Assembly: GCA_964486335.1 (NCBI GenBank)
Contig: CAZAMB010000010.1
Coordinates: 1-64,000, forward strand
DNA: 64,000 nt
Direction of reading: 5' to 3'
DNA from: CAZAMB01 sp964486335
GTDB taxonomy: Bacteria > Planctomycetota > Phycisphaerae > UBA1845
Below, in pieces: positions 1 through 14,548 of the stretch. The notes beneath the pieces were generated by a model. That model had not been told where the DNA came from. It saw only the letters and a list, made by a program, of their open reading frames with translations, and did not search any database. The stretch's first letter is position 1, and every line of letters starts with the position of its first letter. The translations under genes and the position numbers were made by a program.

Positions 1-581
1 CAAGCTCCACGAACAAAAGGACTTATACTATTGACTTGGCTCACTTCATGGGAGCCTCTAAGGAGTCCTTTGCAGCTTCTCTCAACCTGAATGCCCTTCG
101 ACGCAATCAACCCCATTGTATACGAAGGTCTTGCGTCGCGACGAATGCCTAATTCTTCTCCACATGGAAAACTCATGGAAGTTTTGACTGCAAGCAAAGA
201 CGGGGAACGACCACTCAGCCGCGGCAAATCCGTTCAGAGAATCCGGTGTTGGAGCGACGTATTACTCCATCGACGATCCAGCGTGCACGTGTATAACTGC
301 CTGGTCTACTCGGCGCCGAACGTGGCAAGACCAATCTCAATCCAATCAGAGCGAGCTACGAACTCTAGTTCGCGCGACCGCCGAAACAGCCGGCGAGGGC
401 GTTTCGTTCCCGACGCTTCGCCAAATGGCAAGGCGCTGAGCCAGGAACCGGCGACAGCGGGGCACCCGGCTTCGAAGAATTGCGGTCAGTACATACCGAA
501 ATATCAAGACGGATTTTCTTTGAAACCTGCGACCCGCCTATAGTAAGATGGCCGAACAGTGTTTGCTGCGGAGTGTTCGTC
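1..581. other. Leading non-coding stretch
   Basis: No convincing gene is visible before the ELWxxDGT protein. One plus-strand open frame (91-543) has no recognisable motif, signal peptide or SD site. Its arginine- and serine-rich composition looks like translated non-coding DNA. An upstream gene may end outside the window. Confidence 0.5.
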
Positions 582-2075
582 GTGAAAGCGATCCACAAAC
601 GTCACCATCGATTTCTCCAGTGCGTAATGATGCTAGCGATAGTATTCGAACACGCATTCCCCGGCATAGGCTTGGCCGTCGGTCCGTATCTTGTGAAGGA
701 AATCAGCCCCGGCTCAGGCTCGTCGCTGATTCACTACGGAATGGCTGCGGACGGCGACGCGCGTTTGTTCTTCGGTGCCAACGATGGAACCTACGGGCCT
801 GAATTATGGGTGAGTGATGGAACGGAAGCTGGAACCTACATGGTCAGCGACTTGCAGCCGGGCACGGCAGGTGAATATCCCCGTCAGATTACTTGTACGA
901 ATGGCCTTGTGTTTTTCACCTTGCCCCGCAACCTGGATGAACGGGAATTATGGCGCTCGGATGGAACCGCCGAGCAGACCTTTTTCTTGAATGCCTTTAC
1001 TCCTCCTTCCGCTGCCACCCTAGGCATCGGAGACGTGTTGTTTTTTCGGGGTTCTGACCCTGGCTACCACTACAACGACGAACTTTGGAGAAGCGACGGA
1101 ACCATTGAAGGAACATGGAGAGTAAAAGACCTCAATGGGATTCCTCCCGGGTCTTCTCCTACTGAATTCACGGATGTCAACGGCACTCTTTTTTTTCGAA
1201 CTTCATCCGGACTTTGGAAAAGTGACGGCACCGAGATCGGAACGGTTTTGGTCGGCCCGGGCGTTAGAGCCGAAGGAATTACAAATGTTAATGGGAGAGT
1301 CTTCTTCACCGGCAGCAATGATCCGGGGAATCCGCCGGACAGAGAACTCTGGGTGAGCGATGGCACAACGTTAGGAACGTATCGTGTCAAGGATATCTTT
1401 CCCGGGCAGAACGCCTCACGACCCTCTCAATTGACAGCTGCCGGCAGCAAGCTGTTTTTCAACGCAAGAAGACAAATCGCCGGGCCCTACGAACTGTGGG
1501 TCAGCGATGGAACCGAAGAAGGCACGATCATGGTTGACGGCACAGGTGGATCTCGCCTCACGAGCCTTGACGGCGTCGCCTACTTCTGGCGATTTGGTAC
1601 GCTAGCGGGGTGGCAACTGTGGAAATCGGATGGTACCCCTCAGGGTACGGTTCCGACGGCCACTATCGTACCGGCTTCAATTGAATTCACTCCCGATGAG
1701 TTTGTTGCCGTTAACAACAAGCTTTTTTTTGCCGCGGATGACGGCGTGCATGGCCTCGAATTGTGGTGCTACAACCCCGAATTTGAGGTTGCATTCCTAG
1801 TTGCCGACATCTGGCCCGGTCCGGAGTCAGCAGGCCCTATTTTGTTGACCAGAGTCGGGACAGGACTCTTCTTTGAAGCATGGAATGCAACCTCAGGAGG
1901 AGAACTTTGGTCTTTGAATGCGCTAGAGCCGATCATTCCGACGCTTAGACTAGGCGGCCTTGGCGTGATGTTTACCGCCCTGTTGCTAGTCGGAGCATGG
2001 GTTTCGATCCGCAATCATAGGACCGCTGCCGAGCGGCAAGCGGTTCCGTCGGCAAGAAACGACCGGCCGTCGTAA
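582..2075 (+). CDS. Secreted ELWxxDGT-repeat protein with IPTL-like C-terminal anchor
   Basis: Exported repeat protein of unknown function. About seven ELWxxDGT units are visible (ELWVSDGT, ELWRSDGT, GLWKSDGT, QLWKSDGT and others) at roughly 45-60 residue spacing, as in ELWxxDGT/hyalin-like proteins expected to form a beta-propeller. The GTG at 582 is preferred because CGGAG lies 8 bases upstream and it yields a compact signal peptide (MKAIHKRHHRF followed by a hydrophobic run). The open frame extends to 480, but that part is Cys/Arg-rich and has no SD. The product is 497 residues. The C-terminus reads EPIIPTLRLGGLG, then a hydrophobic span and RNHR. This resembles the IPTL-CTERM sorting signal, as in the large protein at 5077-10968. 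The gene converges with the sigma-factor gene 63 bases away. No enzymatic motif is seen. Confidence 0.85.
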   Translation: MKAIHKRHHRFLQCVMMLAIVFEHAFPGIGLAVGPYLVKEISPGSGSSLIHYGMAADGDARLFFGANDGTYGPELWVSDGTEAGTYMVSDLQPGTAGEYPRQITCTNGLVFFTLPRNLDERELWRSDGTAEQTFFLNAFTPPSAATLGIGDVLFFRGSDPGYHYNDELWRSDGTIEGTWRVKDLNGIPPGSSPTEFTDVNGTLFFRTSSGLWKSDGTEIGTVLVGPGVRAEGITNVNGRVFFTGSNDPGNPPDRELWVSDGTTLGTYRVKDIFPGQNASRPSQLTAAGSKLFFNARRQIAGPYELWVSDGTEEGTIMVDGTGGSRLTSLDGVAYFWRFGTLAGWQLWKSDGTPQGTVPTATIVPASIEFTPDEFVAVNNKLFFAADDGVHGLELWCYNPEFEVAFLVADIWPGPESAGPILLTRVGTGLFFEAWNATSGGELWSLNALEPIIPTLRLGGLGVMFTALLLVGAWVSIRNHRTAAERQAVPSARNDRPS

Positions 2076-2138
2076 CGCGGATGCCATCGACCCAAGCCGT
2101 GAGGTTGAGCACGAAGAGTAGCGAGGCCGCGATTCGCT

Positions 2139-2921
2139 CTACGCTACCAATTCCTCGCACAGCGTCCCGCGAAAACGCGCCCGCAGCCTTTGCAGGATTT
2201 CCTTGTGGATCTGGCTCACACGCGATTCCGAAAGGTCCAGCACGCTGCCGATCTCGGCCATCGTCATCTCTTCAAAGTAATACAGAATCAGCACAAGTCG
2301 CTCCTCGCGTGCAAGCCCCTTGGTCAGATGATCCGCCAGCAGCTGTCGCGTCACCTTGACGGCCGGGTCTTCGGTTTTCTGATCGCGAACGTCCCAGGTG
2401 TGATTCCCGCCGGCCTGCCGATGTTCCGACGTCGGCTCCATCGCCGAGAAGTGGACTTCCTTGCCGAGTTGCGAAAGACGCGAAAGAAAATCAAACCGAT
2501 CGAGGCTCATGTCCATTCGCCGCGCGAGCTGCTCTTGCGACGGCGAAAACTGCAGGTCGCTTCCCATGGCCTCTTTCACCATCATCCGCCGCTTCTCAAA
2601 CGTTCGCACGGTTCGACTCTGCGGGTCAAGGCTTCGCAGCCAATCCATCACCGCGCCCGAAACTCGCTGCTGGCAGAATGTCTCAAACTTCGCCTTCCGC
2701 TCCGGATCATACGCTTCGACGGCCTCGATCAATCCATCAAACGCCGCGCTGCAGATCTCGTCATACGAAACCTGCGACGGGAGCTTTCTTGCCAGCCGCG
2801 CCGCGTGCGTCTGCACCAGCGGCGTGTAATGAACCACGATCTTATTTCGCATCGTGACCGATCGGTTCGAAAGATAGCTCTTCCACATCTTGTCGATGGA
2901 CAGCTCGGCGCGCTTCGGCAT
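2139..2921 (-). CDS. fliA: RNA polymerase sigma factor, FliA/WhiG family
   Basis: Alternative sigma-70-family factor of 260 residues, close to FliA (about 240). Region 2 is clear around YDEICSAAFDGLIEAVEAYD and KFETFCQQRVSGAVMDWLR. Region 3 follows (SPSQEQLARRMDMS). Region 4 carries a helix-turn-helix, LAREERLVLILYYFEEMT then MAEIGSVLDLSESRVSQIH. The start has GGGAG 8 bases upstream. In FliA/WhiG proteins this architecture directs RNA polymerase to motility or developmental promoters. No flagellar gene or recognisable anti-sigma factor lies in this window, so the regulon cannot be stated. It is transcribed in the same direction as rdgB but separated by 331 bases and so probably has its own promoter. 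Confidence 0.9.
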   Translation of the reverse strand: MPKRAELSIDKMWKSYLSNRSVTMRNKIVVHYTPLVQTHAARLARKLPSQVSYDEICSAAFDGLIEAVEAYDPERKAKFETFCQQRVSGAVMDWLRSLDPQSRTVRTFEKRRMMVKEAMGSDLQFSPSQEQLARRMDMSLDRFDFLSRLSQLGKEVHFSAMEPTSEHRQAGGNHTWDVRDQKTEDPAVKVTRQLLADHLTKGLAREERLVLILYYFEEMTMAEIGSVLDLSESRVSQIHKEILQRLRARFRGTLCEELVA

Positions 2922-3252
2922 TCGTCACACTCCCATGGTTGACAAAAACGCCCCGGATCGACGGTGACCGCACCGCCGTCATTCGACACCGCCAAGCGGC
3001 ATCGACTTGATGCGTCGGGACGTAAATATGCGTAATATGGGTAGTTTCGACAGATGTAACTCGTATGCTTTATCCAAAATCTCCATTTTATCTATTCTTA
3101 TAGTCATTTGGCTGATTCGCTTGGAAAAGACTGTTACGCTCCGGCCGGCGTTTCTTACCAACGACCATGAATTGATCGCTAGGCGTTTTATTATAGGACG
3201 ACAGCTTCCCGGCACAGTCGAAGTGACGGAGGTTTGAACCTGATCACCTAGT
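2922..3252. other. Intergenic region upstream of the sigma-factor gene
   Basis: 331 bases between the rdgB stop and the sigma-factor start. It is AT-rich in its middle (about 3010-3210), unlike its surroundings, as expected of a control region for the minus-strand sigma gene. I could not assign -35/-10 boxes with confidence. A 76-codon plus-strand frame at 3007-3237 has no SD and no family resemblance, so it is not called. Confidence 0.4.
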
Positions 3253-3861
3253 TTACTTCGCGAAAACGATCCGGGCCAATTCGGGAATCAGGGCGCGAAT
3301 CGCCCGTGCCCGGTGGCTGATACGGTTTTTTTGCTCGGCAGGCAGTTGCGCCGCGGTCAGGTCAAGTTCCGGCACCCGGAAATGTGGGTCGTAACCGAAA
3401 CCGTTTTGACCTAACGGCGAATCGACAATGAGCCCTTCGAACGAACCGTCGGCCGTAGCGAGGACATCACCGTTTTTCGCAAGGGCGACGACGCAACGGA
3501 ATCTCGCCGTTCGGCGTACGGAAGGCACGTCGGCGAGCGCCCGAATGAGTTTGGCGTTGTTCGCGGCGTCGTCACCATGGGTTCCGGCGTAATAGGCGGA
3601 ATGGATGCCGGGAGCGCCGCCGAGGGCGTCAACTTCGAGGCCGGAGTCGTCGGCGAGTGCCATTACGCCTGTTTGGCCGGCATAATGGAGCGCCTTGATG
3701 CGCGCATTTTCTTCAAAGGTCGCGCCGTTTTCGACGGCTTCTGAAACGTTTGAAAAGTCGCGCAAACTGACCAATTCGACCGACAATTCGGACAGCATCC
3801 ATGCGATTTCGCTAAACTTTCCCGGGTTACCGGTGGCGATGAGCAGCATTGGTTTGGTCAT
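3253..3861 (-). CDS. rdgB: XTP/dITP pyrophosphatase (RdgB/HAM1 family)
   Basis: House-cleaning nucleotidase that hydrolyses non-canonical purine triphosphates (XTP, dITP, ITP) to monophosphates and PPi in the cytoplasm. The 202 residues match the family length. Visible motifs are the N-terminal ATGNPGKFSEI phosphate-binding segment, FEENARIKA, ADDSGLEVDALGGAPGIHSA with the metal-binding acidic residues, the DGSFEG segment, GFGYDPHFRVPE, and the C-terminal basic motif NRISHRARA. Its ATG overlaps the upstream lipoprotein stop as ATGA (3858-3861), suggesting translational coupling. Confidence 0.95.
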   Translation of the reverse strand: MTKPMLLIATGNPGKFSEIAWMLSELSVELVSLRDFSNVSEAVENGATFEENARIKALHYAGQTGVMALADDSGLEVDALGGAPGIHSAYYAGTHGDDAANNAKLIRALADVPSVRRTARFRCVVALAKNGDVLATADGSFEGLIVDSPLGQNGFGYDPHFRVPELDLTAAQLPAEQKNRISHRARAIRALIPELARIVFAK

Positions 3862-4802
3862 GGTTTGGGAACATTGGTCAGGGAGGCAGTACGGGGGATT
3901 TCGACCAATTGGGAAACCTCGGGAACGCGCTCACCGTTCGGGCCGCGGCTGTAGCGGATGCCGCCGTTGTGCAGATTGTACTGGAGCAGTTCCTCGCGCT
4001 GGAGCTTGCGGACCTCGGCGCTATATACAGGCAAGGCCACCACACCGCGCGTGATGTATTCCTTTTGGGCGGCATCGCGCGACGGTTGGATGACGGCATC
4101 GGCCCCGAAAACGCCGACCGTCACCAAACTGGCCGCGTTGGCGTGGTAGTAATAAGCTTCAAACCCCTTCTCGCGGAGCAGTTTACAGTACTCAGCGGCG
4201 GCCTGCTTGAACTCGAGAAAATCGCCCAAGGGCTCGAAGACAGCAACCTGCAGCGTGTAGAACCCCTGCGCGTTGGACAAGGCCCATTCGGGATTGCCGA
4301 CGTTAGGCGTGGGCTTGCGCACGGCGACGGCGCGAAGGAAGTAACGCTGACCTGATGCATCGCCCAGTTGCCGCAGGGCGGTAAGGTCGTTGCGCAACGT
4401 CTGCGGCATCGGGGCCGGCTTGCCGTTCTTGGGCGGCGGCCAGCGATAGTCACCGTAGTAAAGTCGCGTGTATCCGTCGGAATCGTCGTGGAAGTAGACC
4501 TCGTTGGCCCGGATGCCCGGCGTGTTTCGCAGGGTTTCGGCAAATCGCTGGGCGTCGCGTGTTCTGGTGTCGCCGAAGAGTTCGAGACAGAGGATGGTCC
4601 AAGGAGCGCCCTTGCCACCGGAAGGTCCGGCGGTCGCGCTGCCGGACGCGGCGCAACTGGCGAACATTAAGCAGAACGGCATCCCGACCAAAACGACGCG
4701 CCCGAGGCAGCGAATCTTCCGCCGGTCGAAGTGAAGAACGCTGCACTCAATACAGCAACTCCAGTTTCGGTATCCGGACCTCAATGAACATGTCCTGAGC
4801 AT
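3858..4802 (-). CDS. Putative lipoprotein with SPOR-like C-terminal domain
   Basis: A hydrophobic stretch ends in LMFASC followed by AASGSA, which reads as a lipobox, so the mature protein would be lipid-anchored after that Cys. The ATG at 4802 leaves a 50-residue leader. An internal ATG at 4682 gives a very short one. Neither has a good SD, so the start is uncertain. The segment after YTLQVAVFEPLGDF, with FKQAAAEYCKLLREKGFEAY and SLVTVGVFG, has the spacing of a SPOR domain (aromatic/hydrophobic strand, helix ending in G-x-EA, strand ending in VGVF). SPOR domains bind denuded peptidoglycan glycan strands. The first half has no recognisable family. It is coupled to rdgB by a 4-base overlap, with no obvious functional link. 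Confidence 0.6.
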   Translation of the reverse strand: MLRTCSLRSGYRNWSCCIECSVLHFDRRKIRCLGRVVLVGMPFCLMFASCAASGSATAGPSGGKGAPWTILCLELFGDTRTRDAQRFAETLRNTPGIRANEVYFHDDSDGYTRLYYGDYRWPPPKNGKPAPMPQTLRNDLTALRQLGDASGQRYFLRAVAVRKPTPNVGNPEWALSNAQGFYTLQVAVFEPLGDFLEFKQAAAEYCKLLREKGFEAYYYHANAASLVTVGVFGADAVIQPSRDAAQKEYITRGVVALPVYSAEVRKLQREELLQYNLHNGGIRYSRGPNGERVPEVSQLVEIPRTASLTNVPKP

Positions 4803-4971
4803 TTCTGAAGCTTATAACATCTCGATGCAATGGGCGAGGGGGATCCGCGACCGGAACGGGTCAGACTTGAACTGAGCCGCGCGTGTGGGCAAGCGGTGGG
4901 TGCCATGATCGGGCGAAAAATCTGCTCCCTCACAATCGCGGCTCGGAACGGGAGCGAGATTCGCTTGTACC

Positions 4972-5009
4972 AAAAAAGGTCGCCGGCGACGCCATGGTCG
5001 CCGGCGACC
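4972..5009 (-). terminator. Intrinsic terminator of the large surface-protein gene
   Basis: On the minus strand a perfect 13-bp GC-rich stem (arms 4978-4990 and 4997-5009, 6-base loop) is followed directly by six U (4972-4977). It lies about 70 bases downstream of the stop at 5077. Each arm contains the self-complementary 12-mer GTCGCCGGCGAC. Confidence 0.85.
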
Positions 5010-5076
5010 CGAATCCACATTGGTTTTCGCCTATCCCGGCAGCCTCTTCAGGCCACCGAGCGCTCAGCGATTCAAA

Positions 5077-10968
<5,892 letters not shown>

Positions 10969-11444
10969 TTTCGTCCCAGCCTCCCTCTGCTCCCAAGATT
11001 CCCGTTCGTAACAGTTTGCTTCGTTTGGCCTCATCCCATGTTACCGTTCATGAAAAGTCGATCATTAAACTCTCAACGGCATTCCACTCCCTTTGGGTGC
11101 GTCGAAGAAACGACATGAGAGATGCGGCGTGGAAAACAGTCGCGAAAACCGACCGCGCCGAACTTCTTCCTCGTCCCACCAACGCGGACAGAGGAGGTGC
11201 TTGAGATGGCTTCGCCCCTCCGCCGTCCAATAACCCGCCATTTTGACGGTTGACTGCCGAAGTTACAAGCACAAAATCTTTTTTTTTCGCTTCAAAGCTC
11301 GTCCGCTAACATTGAGACCGTATGGCTGCAACGGAATCACCGCAATGTGAATGGAGTTTCAAACATCACTTTTTGCGATTCGCGGGATGAACGGAAGCTC
11401 TTCGAAAGAAGCTATAAACAATTATCGATGAAAGGGTTAAAGTC
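10969..11444. other. Divergent promoter region
   Basis: 476 bases between the surface-protein gene (minus) and the RidA-like gene (plus). It has an AT-rich patch with a long T run near 11276-11287 and a TATAAA-like element near 11412 before the plus gene. No confident paired -35/-10 or operator is seen, and open frames here lack SD sites. Confidence 0.4.
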
Positions 11445-11918
11445 ATGCTGAATCAAGCACGTCGAAGTTTTTTTGGGACAATCGCGATGGTTTTCGGGTC
11501 CTTGGGTGGATTAGGCTACGCGACCGTAGTCCGCGCCGAAACAGGAGAGAAACGGCGTCGGGTAATCGCCGGTGGCTCTCGATTCTACTCCCGCGCAGTG
11601 GAGTACGGAGGGCTGGTGTTTGTGGCTGGGGTACTGGGTCGGAACGACGCCAAGGAGGAGATTCCGTCGGAGTTCGAGTCGCAATGCCGGCTCGCGCTGG
11701 CGAATCTGAAGGCGTCGGTCGAGGCGGCCGGGTCGTCGCTCGACAAGGTGTTGAAGTGCACGTGCTTTCTAACCGAGGCCTCGGATTTCGCCACGATGAA
11801 CAAGGTCTATACGGAGTTCTTTCCGACGGATCCGCCGGCACGATCGACGGTGGTGGTCAAGGAACTGGTGATGGCCGACGCGAAGATCGAGATCGACTGC
11901 GTGACGTTCGTGGATTGA
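11445..11918 (+). CDS. RidA/YjgF-family protein with probable Tat signal
   Basis: 157 residues. The C-terminal about 120 match the RidA (YjgF/YER057c/UK114) fold: VEYGGLVFVAGVLG, ALANLKASVEAAGSSLDKVLKC, then DPPARSTVVVKEL. The last carries the Arg that binds the substrate carboxylate in RidA enamine/imine deaminases. Typical RidA is about 130 residues and cytoplasmic. Here a leader MLNQARRSFFGTIAMVFGSL precedes it and continues to VVRA. The RRSFFG with moderate hydrophobicity fits a twin-arginine signal, so export of a folded protein is inferred. The start has AAAGGG 7-10 bases upstream. Deaminase activity is likely but not certain, because many RidA subfamilies bind other ligands. Confidence 0.85.
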   Translation: MLNQARRSFFGTIAMVFGSLGGLGYATVVRAETGEKRRRVIAGGSRFYSRAVEYGGLVFVAGVLGRNDAKEEIPSEFESQCRLALANLKASVEAAGSSLDKVLKCTCFLTEASDFATMNKVYTEFFPTDPPARSTVVVKELVMADAKIEIDCVTFVD

Positions 11919-12001
11919 GACTCTTGTGCGCTTCAATGATCGTGCAGGACGCCTGATTAGCGACCCAAAGCGTTTTGCTTCCGGGATCTCGGAGTGGTCG
12001 C

Positions 12002-12889
12002 ATGTTTGACAAACGGGAAGCGGGAGAATCTGAAGATACGCATCGACGGTCACCTTTTGACAAGAGGCTATGGCTGCGCCTGCCCATCATCGCGGTTTGC
12101 GCCTACATTTTGGTTGTTATGCTCATTGGGTTCTTCCAATCGAAGCTCATTTACTTCCCGTCGCGATTCGTGGAACGGACTCCGTCCGATGTCGGGCTGA
12201 ACTACGATGATGTCATGCTGGCGACCGAGGACGGCGTGCGAATCTCGGCCTGGTACGTACCGCGAGACGACGCCCGGACCACCGTTTTGTTGTTTCACGG
12301 AAACGCCGGGAACAACGGCGACCGGATTGCTGAACTCAAAACGCTTCATTCCCTTGGGTTCACCACGTTGATCGTGGACTATCGAGGATTCGGAAAAAGC
12401 GACGGCCATCCGAGTGAACAGGGAACCTACCTCGACGCCCAAGCGGCCTGGGACCACCTGACCCAATCGCGCGGTATCCCGGCAAGCTCCATCGTCGTTC
12501 TCGGCGAATCCATCGGCGGGGCCGTGGCGATCGACCTCGCGAGCCGCGTCAGCGCCGGCGCCTTGGTCGTTCAGTCGAGTTTCACGCGGCTGGCGGACAT
12601 CGCGGCGATACACTATCCGCTCATCCCCGTGCGCTGGATTCTCCGCCACCGATACGATTCGATCGACAGGGTCGGAAGAATCAAGTGTCCCAAGTTGTTC
12701 TTTCACTCGACGGACGATTCGCTGATTCCGATTGCAAACGGTCGAGCGTTATTTGAGGCTGCCGCGCCATCGAAACAGTTCGTGGAGACGCCCGGCGATC
12801 ATAACAGCGGCGGATTCATGTACTCGAATCAATTCGCAGAGCAATTGCGCGATTTCATTGACTCCGCTGTTGCGGCATCGGGCCGGTGA
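12002..12889 (+). CDS. Membrane-anchored alpha/beta hydrolase (BEM46/ABHD13-like)
   Basis: 295 residues. The N-terminal about 30 residues are charged, followed by one membrane segment (PIIAVCAYILVVMLIGFF). The hydrolase domain then begins at LIYFPSRF, as in the BEM46/ABHD13/ABHD17 group. Visible elements are the oxyanion segment LLFHGNAGN, DYRGFGKSDG, the nucleophile elbow LGESIGGAVA (Ser), the acid in HSTDDSLIP, and the His in PGDHN. All three catalytic residues are present. The substrate is unknown. An upstream in-frame ATG at 11975 is possible. It follows the RidA gene on the same strand with an 83-base gap. Confidence 0.88.
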   Translation: MFDKREAGESEDTHRRSPFDKRLWLRLPIIAVCAYILVVMLIGFFQSKLIYFPSRFVERTPSDVGLNYDDVMLATEDGVRISAWYVPRDDARTTVLLFHGNAGNNGDRIAELKTLHSLGFTTLIVDYRGFGKSDGHPSEQGTYLDAQAAWDHLTQSRGIPASSIVVLGESIGGAVAIDLASRVSAGALVVQSSFTRLADIAAIHYPLIPVRWILRHRYDSIDRVGRIKCPKLFFHSTDDSLIPIANGRALFEAAAPSKQFVETPGDHNSGGFMYSNQFAEQLRDFIDSAVAASGR

Positions 12890-12912
12890 ATTCGGGCGGC
12901 GAGTCGCGAAGG

Positions 12913-12941
12913 CCGGACGGACGTTTGATTTGACCGTCCGG
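12913..12941 (+). terminator. Terminator-like hairpin after the hydrolase gene
   Basis: Perfect 8-bp stem CCGGACGG/CCGTCCGG with a 13-base loop, starting 23 bases after the stop. No clear U run follows, so intrinsic termination is only possible. Confidence 0.4.
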
Positions 12942-13037
12942 GTACGACCTCACATTTTGCAAGAAAATTACCGGAACGCCGGTGGCGATTCTTGTGCAAA
13001 CTCAGGATGAACGGTGGTTCGCGGGAATCCTGCTGGT

Positions 13038-13067
13038 CGCGCGGGCTGAAGCTGGCGGCTCGTTGCG
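13038..13067 (+). repeat. Dispersed palindromic repeat A, copy 1
   Basis: Reads CGCGCGGGCTGAAGC..GGCGGCTCGTTGCG. It is a diverged copy of the same element at 13227-13258, with the core GCGG CTCGTTGCG identical and the GCTGAAGC centre conserved. Confidence 0.55.
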
Positions 13068-13226
13068 CCATGTCGTTCATTTGTCGGCGCGTCTTCGTTG
13101 CGGGATAATCGCAATTTGAGCGGTTTCGGTGCAAGCGTCGTGAATGGAAGACGAAGAGCTTGTCTCATCAGGGGATTTGCACCGATCGAAACCCGGCGCC
13201 CCAGGTGCCTGTTTTGGTTCTGGTCT

Positions 13227-13258
13227 CCGCGCGAACTGAAGTTCGCGGCTCGTTGCGG
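13227..13258 (+). repeat. Dispersed palindromic repeat A, copy 2
   Basis: Contains CGCGAACTGAAGTTCGCG, a near-perfect inverted repeat, followed by GCTCGTTGCGG. The copy at 22435-22463 has compensating changes (GGACTGAAGTCC), so pairing is conserved although the sequence differs. Confidence 0.65.
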
Positions 13259-13306
13259 TTGAGCGAAGATAGTCCGCAGAATCCAAGTATTTGGCGGAGT
13301 GAAATC

Positions 13307-14548
13307 ATGTACGGCGCGATGAAGGACTTTTTGCAGCGGGAGCTGGCTTCGATTCGAGAGGCCGGTCTGTACAAGGAAGAGCGGCAGATTCTGACGCCGC
13401 AGGCCGCGGACATTCGCGTGCAATATCCGATCGGCGCGGCGCCGCGAGAGGTCGTCAACTTCTGTGCGAACAATTACCTCGGCCTGTCGTCGCATCCGAA
13501 GGTGCTGGCAGCGGCGCGGGCGGCACTGGAGAGCCACGGGTTCGGCATGAGCAGCGTGCGATTCATCTGCGGCACGCAGGACATTCACAAGCGGCTGGAG
13601 CGGCGGATCAGCGAATTCCTCGGCACGGAAGACACGATTCTCTACGCGGCGGCGTTCGATGCCAACGGCGGACTCTTCGAGCCGCTGCTCGGCGGCGACG
13701 ATGTGATCATCACCGATCAACTTAATCACGCATCGATCATCGATGGCATCCGGCTGTGCAAGGCGAACCGACTCATCTATGCCAACAACGACATGGCCGA
13801 TCTAGAGGCGAAGCTGAAGGAGGCGAAGGGGGCGCGGTTTCGGATGGTCGCCACGGACGGTGCGTTCAGCATGGACGGGACAGTGGCGCAGCTCGACCGC
13901 ATTTGCGACCTTGCGGACAAATATGGCGCCCTGGTGATGGTGGACGATTGTCACTGCACGGGCTTCATGGGGCGAACGGGTCGCGGGTCGGCGGAACATT
14001 GCGGCGTGATTGGCCGCGTCGATGTCATCACGTCGACGCTGGGGAAGGCGCTCGGCGGCGCTTCGGGCGGGTTTACGTCAGGCCGAAAGGAAATCATCGA
14101 ACTGCTGCGGCAGCGGTCGCGGCCTTACCTGTTCAGCAATACGGTCGCCCCGGTGATCGTCGGCGCGTCGCTGGCGGTGATCGATCTGCTAAGCGAATCG
14201 ACGGCGCTGCGGGATAAGCTCGAAGCCAATACGAAGCGGTTCCGAAAGGGGATGACCGAGGCGGGTTTCGACATCAAGCCGGGCACGCATCCGATCGTGC
14301 CGATCATGCTATACAATGCGAAGCTGAGTCAGGACATGGCCCGCGATTTGTACAACGAAGGCATTTATGTGATCGGCTTTTACTTTCCGGTGGTTGGCAA
14401 GGGACTGGCGCGGATTCGAGTGCAACTGTCGGCAGCGCATGAGGTTACGCACATTGATCAGGCTATTGCTGCATTCACCAAAATCGGAAAGAAGTTTGGA
14501 ATACTGGGCAAGTCGAAAGTTGAGATTGTGGGGAAGTTTGGGGAATAG
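13307..14548 (+). CDS. kbl: 2-amino-3-ketobutyrate CoA ligase (glycine C-acetyltransferase)
   Basis: PLP enzyme of the alpha-oxoamine synthase family that cleaves 2-amino-3-ketobutyrate with CoA to glycine and acetyl-CoA, the second step of threonine degradation via threonine dehydrogenase. The start at 13307 has GGAG 7 bases upstream and gives 413 residues, near the usual 398. Motifs are VNFCANNYLGLSSHPKV, MSSVRFICGTQDIHKRLE, the PLP-ring DDCHCTGFMG, the Schiff-base Lys in TSTLGKALGGASGG, and the C-terminal FYFPVVGKGLARIRVQLSA. No threonine dehydrogenase gene is adjacent. Alternative oxoamine synthases (8-amino-7-oxononanoate synthase, serine palmitoyltransferase) are less likely because MKDFLQRELASIREAGLYK and SVRFICGTQDIHK are typical of Kbl. 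Confidence 0.92.
   Translation: MYGAMKDFLQRELASIREAGLYKEERQILTPQAADIRVQYPIGAAPREVVNFCANNYLGLSSHPKVLAAARAALESHGFGMSSVRFICGTQDIHKRLERRISEFLGTEDTILYAAAFDANGGLFEPLLGGDDVIITDQLNHASIIDGIRLCKANRLIYANNDMADLEAKLKEAKGARFRMVATDGAFSMDGTVAQLDRICDLADKYGALVMVDDCHCTGFMGRTGRGSAEHCGVIGRVDVITSTLGKALGGASGGFTSGRKEIIELLRQRSRPYLFSNTVAPVIVGASLAVIDLLSESTALRDKLEANTKRFRKGMTEAGFDIKPGTHPIVPIMLYNAKLSQDMARDLYNEGIYVIGFYFPVVGKGLARIRVQLSAAHEVTHIDQAIAAFTKIGKKFGILGKSKVEIVGKFGE

Larger units (their letters stand above)
12890..13306. other. Intergenic region with hairpin and two dispersed-repeat copies
   Basis: 417 bases between the hydrolase gene and kbl. It contains a terminator-like hairpin (12913-12941) and two direct copies of a dispersed palindromic repeat (13038-13067 and 13227-13258), listed separately. 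An in-frame upstream extension of kbl through this region is non-coding in character. Confidence 0.5.

Noticed and set aside
91..543. 150-codon plus-strand frame at the start of the window
   Set aside because: No SD site, no signal or motif, and Arg/Ser-rich composition typical of translated non-coding DNA.
3007..3237. 76-codon plus-strand frame upstream of the sigma gene
   Set aside because: AT-rich promoter region, no SD, no family resemblance.
13160..13306. N-terminal extension of kbl through the intergenic region
   Set aside because: It would translate a dispersed repeat and lacks an SD. The ATG at 13307 has GGAG and matches the family start.
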